Assembly: GCA_023451915.1 (NCBI GenBank)
Contig: JAEXXS010000183.1
Location: forward strand, 1-8,055
Source of the DNA: Pseudomonadota bacterium
GTDB lineage: Bacteria > Pseudomonadota > Alphaproteobacteria > Rhizobiales > Rhizobiaceae
Direction of reading: 5' to 3'
DNA: 8,055 nt
Both the position numbers and the translations under genes were made by a program. A model generated the notes under the pieces. It saw only the letters and a program-made list of their open reading frames with translations. It had not been told where the DNA came from and ran no database searches. Below are positions 1 to 6,562 of the stretch, piece after piece (within the stretch, counting starts at the first letter, position 1; every line of letters starts with the position of its first letter).

Positions 1-15
1 GATTATGTCAACATC

Positions 16-40
16 GAACCGAGCGGTTCAATCCACTGGA
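16..40. promoter_or_regulatory. Paired small palindromes just upstream of the efflux adaptor gene
   Basis: Two short inverted repeats sit next to each other: GAACCG-AG-CGGTTC (16-29) and TCCA-C-TGGA (32-40). They end 20 bp before the preferred ATG of the adaptor gene. Such dyads could be an operator for a local TetR- or MarR-type regulator, which often controls emrAB-like pairs, but no regulator gene is in view. Alternatively, bases 22-40 may be a remnant of the local repeat family, because AGCGGTTC and the TCCACTGGA core both recur in copies elsewhere in the window. The promoter itself is not recognised and may lie before base 1. Confidence 0.35.
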
Positions 41-59
41 TGTGCAGAAAGTTTCTCCT

Positions 60-1298
60 ATGACTGCCAAGAAGTCTGTAGATCAGGCCGATATTCGCCA
101 GTTTCCGACGGCCAAAACCTTCACGCCGGACGAAGCTCCGGCGACGAACGATGCACCGCTGAACGAGAGAACGCAGCCCCAGGCTGTTCCCAATGCGCGT
201 CCGCAGGAAACGCCGCATAAGGAAACCGCGAAAGGCGGCGAGAAAAAGGGTTTTGGCAAACGCGTCGTGCTGCCGTGCGTTTTGATCGTGGCTGTGGCCG
301 CAGGCCTTTGGTATGGCTATGATTACTGGACCGTTGGCCGCTTCATGGTTTCGACTGACGACGCCTATGTGCAGGGGGATATCGCCTCCATTGCCCCGAA
401 GGTGACGGGTTATATCGACAATATTCCGGTCGTCGCAAACCAGCACATCAAGGCTGGCGATGTGATCTTCCAGCTTGATTCCGGCGACTATCAGATCGCC
501 CTCGACGAGGCGGAAGCCAAGCTTTCCACCCAAAAACAGACGCTGGCCCGCATCGTCGCGCAGACGACCGCAGCAGAGGCCACCCAAAAGCAGGCCGAAG
601 CACAAAAACAGGCGGCGGTTGCCGTCCTGACCAATGCACAGTCCACCCTGACGCGCGTGCAGAAACTGCACGACACGCGTTTTGTTGCGCAGGCCGATCT
701 CGACACGGCCCAGTCTTCGCTTGACCAAGCACGCGCCAATGTCGCCAGCGCCGATGCGCAGATTGCTTCCGCCAAGGCGAATATCGACGTTCTCAACGCG
801 CAGTATAAAGAAACTGAGAGCAGCACGAAATCGCTAGAACTTGCTCGTGATAAAGCGGCCCGTGATTTGGCCTTCACTACATTACGCGCACCGTTCGACG
901 GCGTGGTGGGCAACCTTTCCGGCAAGAAGGGCGACCTTGTCTCCGCCGGTCAGAAGATCGCAGCACTTGTGCCAGTCGGTCAGCTCTATATCGACGCCAA
1001 TTACAAGGAAACGCAGCTCGCCCATATCAAGACCGGCGAGACGGCGCATATCTATGTCGACGCCATCGATGGTACCAAGTTTGACGGCAAGGTCGTTTCG
1101 GTAGCGCCTGCTTCGGGCGCGGTGTTCTCGCTTCTGCCGCCGGAAAACGCCACCGGCAACTTCACCAAGGTGGTGCAGCGCGTGCCGGGCCGTATCGCCA
1201 TTCCGCAGGATGCGCTGGAATCCGGCAAAATCCGCGCCGGTTTGAGCGTTGTCGTGGACATCGATACGCGGACCGCCCCGGAAGACAAGGCGAACTAA
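60..1298 (+). CDS. emrA: EmrA-like periplasmic adaptor (HlyD/membrane fusion protein family) of an MFS efflux pump
   Basis: This is a membrane fusion protein that links an inner-membrane MFS exporter to an outer-membrane TolC-type channel for drug export. With the ATG at 60 it has 412 residues. A hydrophilic, proline-rich cytoplasmic N-terminus (about 1-65) precedes one membrane anchor (about 68-86). The EmrA hallmark STDDAYVQGD follows at about 98-107, then the first lipoyl half (about 110-140), an Ala/Gln-rich coiled-coil hairpin (about 144-272) and the second lipoyl half with LRAPFDGVVG (about 275-284). A beta-barrel region contains NYKETQL (about 314-320) and the conserved LLPPENATGNFTKVVQR stretch near 358-374. 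An in-frame GTG at 42 would add six residues. The ATG at 60 is preferred because AGAAAG (46-51) is placed eight bases before it, while the GTG has no evident ribosome site. The MFS partner follows 244 bp downstream on the same strand. Family assignment is firm; the exported compounds are unknown. Confidence 0.93.
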   Translation: MTAKKSVDQADIRQFPTAKTFTPDEAPATNDAPLNERTQPQAVPNARPQETPHKETAKGGEKKGFGKRVVLPCVLIVAVAAGLWYGYDYWTVGRFMVSTDDAYVQGDIASIAPKVTGYIDNIPVVANQHIKAGDVIFQLDSGDYQIALDEAEAKLSTQKQTLARIVAQTTAAEATQKQAEAQKQAAVAVLTNAQSTLTRVQKLHDTRFVAQADLDTAQSSLDQARANVASADAQIASAKANIDVLNAQYKETESSTKSLELARDKAARDLAFTTLRAPFDGVVGNLSGKKGDLVSAGQKIAALVPVGQLYIDANYKETQLAHIKTGETAHIYVDAIDGTKFDGKVVSVAPASGAVFSLLPPENATGNFTKVVQRVPGRIAIPQDALESGKIRAGLSVVVDIDTRTAPEDKAN

Positions 1299-1335
1299 CC
1301 GTTCAGCGATACGACTGTCGCAAGGATAAGCACCG

Positions 1336-1356
1336 GCGCGGCTTTTAACGCCGCGC
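1336..1356 (+). other. GC-rich intercistronic stem-loop after the adaptor gene
   Basis: GCGCGGC (1336-1342) and GCCGCGC (1350-1356) are perfect 7-bp arms around a 7-base loop, 37 bp past the adaptor stop codon. No clear T-tract follows, only ATCTCTTT. It therefore looks more like an mRNA-stabilising or weakly attenuating hairpin than a full terminator. This would allow some read-through into the MFS gene. Confidence 0.45.
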
Positions 1357-1369
1357 TGCCATCTCTTTC

Positions 1370-1461
1370 AGAGCGGTTCCTGCTTTACGAAATCGTCGGA
1401 ACCGTTCTCGTTATTTTACGCATTGTCCAACGCAAACCGCTTCGCACTTTGCTGGAAATGC
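1370..1461 (-). repeat. Palindromic intergenic repeat, full-length divergent copy (reverse orientation)
   Basis: Read on the minus strand this matches the repeats at 4682-4785 and 7622-7770, but it is more diverged. Both modules of the element are recognisable. One hairpin is formed by AGAGCGGTTCC (1370-1380) and GGAACCGTTCT, with one G-T pair. The second module runs from CGCATTGTCCAACGC to GCTGGAAATGC. It resembles the approximately 100-bp Bru-RS elements of Brucella. That name is from memory of the family and was not checked by alignment. Confidence 0.8.
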
Positions 1462-1476
1462 AGTCTTGTTTCGTAC

Positions 1477-1526
1477 CGCATTATCCAACGCAAAACCGCT
1501 TCGCACTTTTGCTGGAAATGCTTTAG
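1477..1526 (-). repeat. Partial copy of the palindromic repeat (one hairpin module only)
   Basis: This segment repeats the second module of the preceding copy after a 15-bp gap. It runs from CGCATTATCCAACGC to GCTGGAAATGCTTTAG. It is closer to the 4682-4785 copy than its neighbour is, because it keeps the longer A and T runs. It therefore looks like a separate or more recent partial copy and not a simple tandem duplication of its neighbour. It ends 16 bp before the probable start codon of the MFS gene, so it lies in that gene's leader. Confidence 0.8.
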
Positions 1527-1542
1527 TCCGGAGTGCGCCGTC

Positions 1543-3123
1543 ATGGCCGCAGACACCACAATGGGGCCCATGGCCCCGGCAGATGACCGCATTGACCCCA
1601 AAAAGGCCGTCGCCTTTCTGGCCATGGTCTTTGGCATGTTCATGGCGATCCTCGACATCCAGATCGTTTCGGCATCGCTGTCTGAAATTCAGGCGGGACT
1701 AAGCGCCAGCTCCGACGAAATTTCGTGGGTGCAGACATCCTATCTGATCGCAGAAGTCATCATGATTCCGCTGTCCGGCTTCCTCGGGCGGCTATTGTCG
1801 ACGCGCGTGCTGTTTACGCTGTCGGCGGCGGGCTTCACGCTGGCCAGCATGCTCTGCGCCACCGCGACGAATATCGACCAGATGATCGTCTATCGCGCCA
1901 TTCAGGGCTTTATCGGCGGCGGCATGATCCCGAGCGTCTTCGCGGCAGCCTTCACCATCTTCCCGCCGTCCAAGCGTTCCATCGTCTCGCCGATGATCGG
2001 CCTCGTGGCCACGCTTGCGCCCACCATCGGCCCGACGGTGGGCGGTTATCTCAGCCACGCCTTTTCCTGGCATTGGCTGTTTCTGGTCAATGTCGGCCCC
2101 GGCATATTGGTCACCATCGCCGCCTGGAATCTGATCGATTTCGACGAAGGCGACAGTTCACTCCTGAGCAAATTCGACTGGTGGGGCCTCGTCGGCATGG
2201 CCGCCTTCCTCGGCTCCATGGAATATGTGCTGGAAGAAGGTCCGCGTAATGACTGGTTGCAGGATGAAGCCATCCTGATCCTGTCCATCGTCATGACTGT
2301 CGGCGGCATCCTCTTCTTCTATCGCGCCTTCACGTCGGAAGAACCCATCGTCGATCTGCGCGCCTTCAAGAACGTCAATTTCGCGTTCGGCTCGTTGTTT
2401 TCCTTCGTCATGGGCGTCGGCCTTTACGGCCTCACCTATCTCTATCCGCTCTATCTCGCCCGCGTGCGGGGCTATGATGCGTTGCAGATCGGTGAAGCGC
2501 TGTTCGTCAGCGGTCTTGCCATGTTCATGACCGCGCCGGTCGCCGGTTTCCTGTCCAGCCGCATGGATCCGCGCCTGATGATGATGATCGGCTTCCTCGG
2601 CTTTGCCGCCGGAACGTGGATGGTCACCGGCCTGACCGCCGACTGGGATTTCTACGAATTGCTGCTCCCGCAGATCCTGCGCGGCTGTTCGTTGATGCTC
2701 TGCATGGTGCCGATCAACAATCTGGCGCTGGGTACGCTGCCGCCTGCCCTGTTGAAGAACGCCTCAGGCCTTTTCAACCTGACGCGTAATCTGGGCGGCG
2801 CTGTGGGCCTTGCGGTCATCAACACCATTCTGACGCGCCGCGGCGACATGCATTATGACCGGCTTGCTGAACATGTGCGCTGGGGCAATGCGGAAGCCGA
2901 GAACATGGTCGCCAACCTGACCGCGAAATACAATGCCGCCGGTCTCGACGGACCGACCATCGCCATTGCCAAATTGTCGGGCATGGTCCGGCAACAGGCG
3001 ACGCTTTTGTCCTTCATCGACGTGTTCTTCATCCTGACGATGATGTTCTGCACGCTTGCCGTCTGCGCCATCCTGCTGCGCAAGCCAAAGCAGGCGGGCG
3101 GCGGCGGTGGCGGCGGACACTGA
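1543..3123 (+). CDS. emrB: EmrB-like MFS multidrug exporter, DHA2 (14-helix) family
   Basis: This inner-membrane, proton-driven drug exporter is the partner of the upstream adaptor. It has 526 residues, typical for DHA2 transporters with 14 helices. Visible features are helix 1 with LDIQIVSASLSEIQ (about 38-50), the SWVQTSYLIAEVIMIPLSGFL segment (about 61-81) and motif A-like GFLGRLLSTRVLF (79-91). The RAIQGFIGGGMIP helix (118-130) and motif C-like APTIGPTVGGYL (159-170) follow, and further hydrophobic segments run to about 511. The frame is open upstream to a TTG at 1423, which would add 40 residues. That extension is a translation of the two repeat copies, so the ATG at 1543 is chosen, with GGAG (about 1530-1533) nine bases before it. 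The protein ends in seven glycines and a histidine. Substrate is not predictable. Confidence 0.93.
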   Translation: MAADTTMGPMAPADDRIDPKKAVAFLAMVFGMFMAILDIQIVSASLSEIQAGLSASSDEISWVQTSYLIAEVIMIPLSGFLGRLLSTRVLFTLSAAGFTLASMLCATATNIDQMIVYRAIQGFIGGGMIPSVFAAAFTIFPPSKRSIVSPMIGLVATLAPTIGPTVGGYLSHAFSWHWLFLVNVGPGILVTIAAWNLIDFDEGDSSLLSKFDWWGLVGMAAFLGSMEYVLEEGPRNDWLQDEAILILSIVMTVGGILFFYRAFTSEEPIVDLRAFKNVNFAFGSLFSFVMGVGLYGLTYLYPLYLARVRGYDALQIGEALFVSGLAMFMTAPVAGFLSSRMDPRLMMMIGFLGFAAGTWMVTGLTADWDFYELLLPQILRGCSLMLCMVPINNLALGTLPPALLKNASGLFNLTRNLGGAVGLAVINTILTRRGDMHYDRLAEHVRWGNAEAENMVANLTAKYNAAGLDGPTIAIAKLSGMVRQQATLLSFIDVFFILTMMFCTLAVCAILLRKPKQAGGGGGGGH

Positions 3124-3137
3124 CATCCAAGCTTTCA

Positions 3138-3180
3138 AACGAAACCCGAAAAGTTCAAAAGCCTTTCGGGTTTTTTCGTT
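3138..3180 (+). terminator. Rho-independent terminator of the efflux module
   Basis: AAACCCGAAA (3142-3151) pairs perfectly with TTTCGGGTTT (3164-3173) around a 12-base loop, and a T-run follows (3171-3176). Additional AACG/CGTT bases outside can extend the stem. It begins about 15 bp after the MFS stop codon and separates the efflux genes from the ABC operon. Confidence 0.85.
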
Positions 3181-3476
3181 TCCGGCTGCGAAAAACACAA
3201 CCGCGCCGCGCGCAGGCAAATCCTTGTCGTAGCGGGAACAGCTTCCATTCAAAATGTGACAACGGCGAAACGTCTGTCACATTTCTTGTCATAAAAATGC
3301 CCCTTCCCCACAGGGATGAATTGCTAAGCTACTGAAAACGTGTTTCACTTTCTGCTGTTGGCAATTTGTGACAAGCAGCAAACTGTCATCCAACCGTCAT
3401 GTAGGGCGGGTAACGGGTAGGCGGGCTCCGGAATTGGCCGGGGGCTTTCGTCGACCTATATTAGGGGAGTCAAACA
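3181..3476 (+). promoter_or_regulatory. Gene-free leader and probable promoter region of the ABC importer operon
   Basis: This 296-bp stretch holds no convincing gene. The clearest structure is AAATGTGACA (3252-3261) facing TGTCACATTT (3275-3284), perfect 10-bp arms with 13 bases between. A second, weaker dyad has TTTGTGACA (3365-3373) facing TGTCAT (3384-3389). A further TGTCA lies at 3287-3291. These look like binding sites for one dimeric regulator at the operon promoter. I could not assign a -35/-10 pair with confidence. A strong ribosome site, AGGGGAG (3463-3469), lies seven bases before the binding protein's ATG. Confidence 0.55.
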
Positions 3477-4580
3477 ATGCTTAGCTATACAGCGCGTCTG
3501 CTGTCGCTTTCGACCGCTATCGCCGTTGCCGGAGTTTCCATCGCCGCTGCCGAGCCGTCAGCCGAACTGATCGCTGCAGCCAAGGCAGAGGGCGAACTGA
3601 CCACCATCGCACTCCCGCACGACTGGTGCGGTTATGGCGAAGTTATCAAAAGCTTCAAGGACAAATATGGCCTGAAGGTCAACGAGCTGAACCCGGACGC
3701 CGGTTCGGGCGATGAAATCGAAGCCATCAAGGCCAACAAGGACAATAAGGGCCCGCAGGCTCCGGACGTCATCGACGTCGGCTTTGCTTTCGGCACCTCG
3801 GCCAAGAAAGACGGCCTGATCCAGCCTTACAAGGTTTCGACCTGGGACGAAATTCCCGATAGCGCCAAGGATCCCGAAGGCTACTGGTACGGCGACTATT
3901 ATGGCGTGCTGGCCTTCGAAGTGAACAAGGACATCATCAAGGACGCGCCGCAGGATTGGGCTGACCTTCTCAAGAGCGACTATGCCAATGCCGTTTCGCT
4001 GGCTGGCGATCCGCGCGTTTCGGCACAGGCTATCCTCGGCGTTCACGCTGCCGGTATTGCGGCTGGCGCAGAGCCGGGCGAAGCTGCCGGCAAGAAGGGT
4101 CTGGAATTCTTCAAGGACCTGAATGCAAAGGGCAACTTCGTTCCGGTTATCGGCAAGGCCGCTTCGCTGGCGCAGGGCTCGACGCCAATCGTCATCCGCT
4201 GGGACTATAACGCGCTCGCCGACCGCGACACGCTGAAGGGTAACCCGGAAGTTGAAACCATCATCCCGAAGACGGGTGTGATTGCTGGCGTCTACGTGCA
4301 GGCCATCAGCGCCTACGCACCACATCCAAACGCTGCAAAGCTGTGGATGGAGCACATCTATTCGGATGAAGGCCAGATCGGTTATCTGAAGGGCTACTGC
4401 CACCCGATCCGCTTCAACGCGATGAGCAAGGCTGGCAAGATCCCGAAGGATCTGCTCGACAAGCTGCCGGACGCAGCCTCCTATGAAAAGGCAATCTTCC
4501 CGACCCTGGAACAGATTGACGCCGCCCAGGCAACGATCACCAAGGAATGGGACAGCGTCGTCGGCGCCAACGTCAAGTAA
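3477..4580 (+). CDS. Periplasmic solute-binding protein of an ABC importer (iron/polyamine/phosphonate-type fold)
   Basis: This is a secreted receptor that would capture a small solute in the periplasm and deliver it to the two permeases downstream. It has 367 residues. A Sec signal peptide has R7, a hydrophobic core at about 8-24 and a likely AAA cleavage site before E26. The mature protein starts with SAELIAAAKAEGELTTIALPHDWCGYGE, a layout known from FbpA/AfuA-type and PotD-type receptors. Other blocks are APDVIDVGFAFG (95-106), YWYGDYYGVLAFEVNK (136-151), the hinge-like WADLL (161-165), PIVIRWDYNALADRD (237-251) and the C-terminal YAPHPNAAKLWMEHIYSDEGQ (280-300). Two cysteines, C51 and C308, could pair. 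The start is well supported by AGGGGAG seven bases upstream. The substrate is unknown, and the sequence alone does not decide between ferric iron, polyamine, aminophosphonate or other ligands. Confidence 0.92.
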   Translation: MLSYTARLLSLSTAIAVAGVSIAAAEPSAELIAAAKAEGELTTIALPHDWCGYGEVIKSFKDKYGLKVNELNPDAGSGDEIEAIKANKDNKGPQAPDVIDVGFAFGTSAKKDGLIQPYKVSTWDEIPDSAKDPEGYWYGDYYGVLAFEVNKDIIKDAPQDWADLLKSDYANAVSLAGDPRVSAQAILGVHAAGIAAGAEPGEAAGKKGLEFFKDLNAKGNFVPVIGKAASLAQGSTPIVIRWDYNALADRDTLKGNPEVETIIPKTGVIAGVYVQAISAYAPHPNAAKLWMEHIYSDEGQIGYLKGYCHPIRFNAMSKAGKIPKDLLDKLPDAASYEKAIFPTLEQIDAAQATITKEWDSVVGANVK

Positions 4581-4622
4581 GCGACTTCGTTCGTTTCTGA
4601 CGATGGACCTGTGAAAAAGGTC

Positions 4623-4654
4623 TTGGACCAGCCGGGCGTTTCCGGTTGGTCCAA
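4623..4654 (+). terminator. Strong intercistronic stem-loop, possible attenuator or mRNA stabiliser
   Basis: TTGGACCA (4623-4630) pairs with TGGTCCAA (4647-4654), and the inner GCCGG (4631-4635) pairs with CCGGT (4642-4646). This gives a 13-bp stem with one G-U pair and a six-base loop. Broken T-runs follow (TTTTCCCATTTT, about 4661-4672). A smaller 5-bp hairpin, GACCT/AGGTC, lies directly before it (4606-4622). Placed 42 bp after the binding-protein stop codon, the large stem could cause partial termination or protect the upstream message. Either would raise binding-protein levels over the permeases and ATPase. The effect is inferred; the fold is seen. Confidence 0.65.
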
Positions 4655-4681
4655 TTCCGGTTTTCCCATTTTGTTGGCCTC

Positions 4682-4785
4682 TAGAGCATTTCCAGCAAAA
4701 GTGCGTAGCGGTTTTGCGTTGGATAATGCGTAAAAACAAATAGATAGAGCGGCTCTACGATTCCGTTTTAACGGGAACCGCTCTA
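4682..4785 (+). repeat. Palindromic intergenic repeat, complete 104-bp copy
   Basis: This copy begins TAGAGC and ends GCTCTA. It has two hairpin modules. In the first, GCATTTCCAGCAAAA pairs imperfectly with TTTTGCGTTGGATAATGC. In the second, TAGAGCGG (4745-4752) pairs with CCGCTCTA (4778-4785). It lies inside the ABC operon, between the binding protein and the first permease. Its first 29 bases are identical to those of the copy at 7622. Length and form agree with Brucella Bru-RS elements as I recall them. Confidence 0.85.
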
Positions 4786-4860
4786 CTCGACGGATCTGTC
4801 GTGTATCTTGCCTGTTTTTGCATGCAGCGCGTGCAAAACGAACAGCCGAAGAAAGAGCGC

Positions 4861-5763
4861 ATGAGTTCACTAGCCGATACAGCAGCCCCAGCCAGTCCGG
4901 TCGGTAGCGTTCGCAAACGCCGACTACCGCTGACCTGGCTTGGCGTGGCGCCGTTTTTCCTCTTCGCCATTCTCTTCCTGATCTGGCCGACGATGTATCT
5001 CATCATCGGCGCGTTTCAGGACCCGGCGGGCAATTTCACGCTCCAGAACATCCACGACCTGTTCCAGCCGCAAATCATGAGCGCCTACTGGATCTCGATC
5101 AAGGTCAGCCTTGCATCGGCCATTGGCGGCGCGATCATCGGTTTCTTTCTGGCCTGGGCGGTGGTGCTGGGCAATCTGCCGTCCTGGCTGCGCCCGACCG
5201 TTCTGACTTTTTCCGGCGTGGCGTCCAATTTTGCGGGCGTGCCGCTCGCCTTTGCCTTTCTGGCGACGCTTGGGCGCACCGGCTTCGTGACGATCCTGCT
5301 GCGCGAATGGTTCGGCTTCAATCTCTATTCGACCGGCTTTAACCTCCTCAGCTTCTTCGGCCTGACGCTGACCTATCTCTTCTTCCAGATCCCGCTGATG
5401 GTGCTCATCCTGACACCAGCGCTGGACGGCCTGAAAAAGGAATGGCGCGAGGCTTCCTCGATCCTCGGCGCAACAAATGCGCAATACTGGCGCATGGTGG
5501 CTTTCCCGATCCTTTGGCCAAGCCTGCTCGGCACGACGCTGCTGCTTTTCGCCAATGCATTCGGCGCAATTGCAACCGCCTATGCGCTGACCGGCTCGTC
5601 GCTCAACATCGTGCCCATCCTGCTCTATGCGCAGATCCGCGGCGATGTTCTGCATAACCAGAATCTCGGCTATGCGCTGGCGCTCGGCATGATCGTCATC
5701 ACCGGCATATCCAACCTGATCTATATCTGGCTGCGTATCCGCGCCGAAAGGTGGCAGCGATGA
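4861..5763 (+). CDS. ABC importer permease 1 (PotB/FbpB-like inner-membrane subunit)
   Basis: This is one of the two transmembrane subunits that form the import channel in the inner membrane. With the ATG at 4861 it has 300 residues. A basic segment RKRR (18-21) precedes helix 1 (about 25-50). Further hydrophobic segments lie near 78-105, 112-138, 158-188, 218-242 and 270-292. The cytoplasmic EAA loop, which docks to the ATPase, is EWREASSILGATNAQYWRMVAFPI (194-217), with the expected EA...G spacing. The frame is open upstream to a GTG at 4801, and another ATG lies at 4822. The ATG at 4861 is chosen because GAAAGAG stands just before it and the extension is short, cysteine-containing and unlike a permease start; 4822 remains possible. 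The stop overlaps the next start as ATGA, which suggests translational coupling. Confidence 0.9.
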   Translation: MSSLADTAAPASPVGSVRKRRLPLTWLGVAPFFLFAILFLIWPTMYLIIGAFQDPAGNFTLQNIHDLFQPQIMSAYWISIKVSLASAIGGAIIGFFLAWAVVLGNLPSWLRPTVLTFSGVASNFAGVPLAFAFLATLGRTGFVTILLREWFGFNLYSTGFNLLSFFGLTLTYLFFQIPLMVLILTPALDGLKKEWREASSILGATNAQYWRMVAFPILWPSLLGTTLLLFANAFGAIATAYALTGSSLNIVPILLYAQIRGDVLHNQNLGYALALGMIVITGISNLIYIWLRIRAERWQR

Positions 5764-6557
5764 AAGGCTCGACAGCTCAAAAGATTGGAGCCTGGATCGC
5801 CTTTTTCATTGGCGCGGTCTACTTCCTGGTGCCGCTGATCGGCACGTTCGAATTCTCTTTGCGCATGCGGCGCGGCGAATATTCCTTCGACGCCTATCGC
5901 GTCGTCTTCACCGATCCGAACTTTCAGGCAACCTTCGGCTATTCGATCCTGCTGGGCATCCTGACCATCATTTTCGGGGTGCTGCTGGTGGTGCCGACCG
6001 CCTATTGGGTGCGCCTGCGCCTGCCGCAATTGCGCCCCGTGATGGAATTCATCACGCTGATGCCGCTGGTCATTCCGGCCATCGTCATCGTGTTCGGTTA
6101 TCTGCGCATTTATAACTCATCTTCCTGGCTGCCCTTCACTGCATCCACACGGGCAACCGACGTGCTGTTGATGTTCGGCTATATGACCTTGTCGCTGCCT
6201 TACATGTATCGCGCTGTCGACACCGCCATGCGGACCATCGACGTGAATACGCTGACCGAAGCCGCCCAAAGCCTTGGTGCAAGCTGGCCCACCATCATGT
6301 TCAAGGTCATCTTCCCGAATGTGATTTCGGGCGTGATGAGCGGCGCCTTCATCACCTTTGCCATCGTCATCGGCGAGTTCACGCTGGCTTCTTTGCTGAA
6401 CCGTCCCGCCTTCGGACCCTATCTCCAGCTGGTGGGCGCAAACCGCGCTTACGAACCGTCTGCGCTGGCGATCATTTCCTTTGGCATTACGTGGCTGGCA
6501 ATCATCATGTTGCAGCTCGTTTCGCGCCTCAATAAATTCAAGACAACCGCCGGGTAA
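5760..6557 (+). CDS. ABC importer permease 2 (PotC-like inner-membrane subunit)
   Basis: This second channel subunit has 265 residues and about six membrane segments: near 10-30, 58-82, 97-116, 134-152, 188-212 and 235-256. The EAA loop is TLTEAAQSLGASWPTIMFKVIFPNV (164-188), a near-textbook form that contacts the ATPase. GEFTLASLLNRPAFGPY (205-221) is typical of PotC-type permeases. The ATG at 5760 overlaps the previous stop by four bases, and AAAGG (5747-5751) serves as ribosome site. A GTG at 5751 in the same frame would add only three residues and is less likely. The ATPase gene follows after 5 bp, so the three membrane-complex genes form a tight translational unit. Confidence 0.92.
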   Translation: MKGSTAQKIGAWIAFFIGAVYFLVPLIGTFEFSLRMRRGEYSFDAYRVVFTDPNFQATFGYSILLGILTIIFGVLLVVPTAYWVRLRLPQLRPVMEFITLMPLVIPAIVIVFGYLRIYNSSSWLPFTASTRATDVLLMFGYMTLSLPYMYRAVDTAMRTIDVNTLTEAAQSLGASWPTIMFKVIFPNVISGVMSGAFITFAIVIGEFTLASLLNRPAFGPYLQLVGANRAYEPSALAIISFGITWLAIIMLQLVSRLNKFKTTAG

Positions 6558-6562
6558 CGTTC

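Noticed and set aside
3..728. A 241-codon minus-strand frame opposite the adaptor gene
   Set aside because: The adaptor has full family motifs on the other strand, and the antisense product resembles no family I know.
1370..1526. Possible CRISPR array from repeated units in the emrA-emrB gap
   Set aside because: Only two unequal copies with a 15-bp gap; the units are two-hairpin intergenic repeats also found singly elsewhere, so they are not direct repeats with unique spacers.
3255..3281. A CRP/FNR-type site from TGTGA and TCACA half-sites
   Set aside because: The half-sites are about 17 bases apart instead of the six expected for CRP, so the usual dimer would not fit.
3457..3462. TATATT as a -10 promoter box for the binding-protein gene
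   Set aside because: It directly abuts the ribosome site, so transcription would start within or after it and leave no leader.
3558..4739. A 393-codon open frame on the minus strand, antisense to the binding-protein gene
   Set aside because: It lies opposite a gene with clear signal peptide, ribosome site and family motifs. Its N-terminus is translated repeat sequence and its composition is what an antisense frame of a GC-rich gene gives.
4682..4785. Possible insertion sequence or mobile element
   Set aside because: It is about 100 bp, has no transposase frame, and no flanking target duplication was evident. It is better described as a non-autonomous palindromic repeat.
4924..5655. A 243-codon minus-strand frame opposite permease 1
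   Set aside because: Highly charged, Gln/Arg/Glu-rich translation typical of the antisense of a hydrophobic membrane protein; no motif or ribosome site support.
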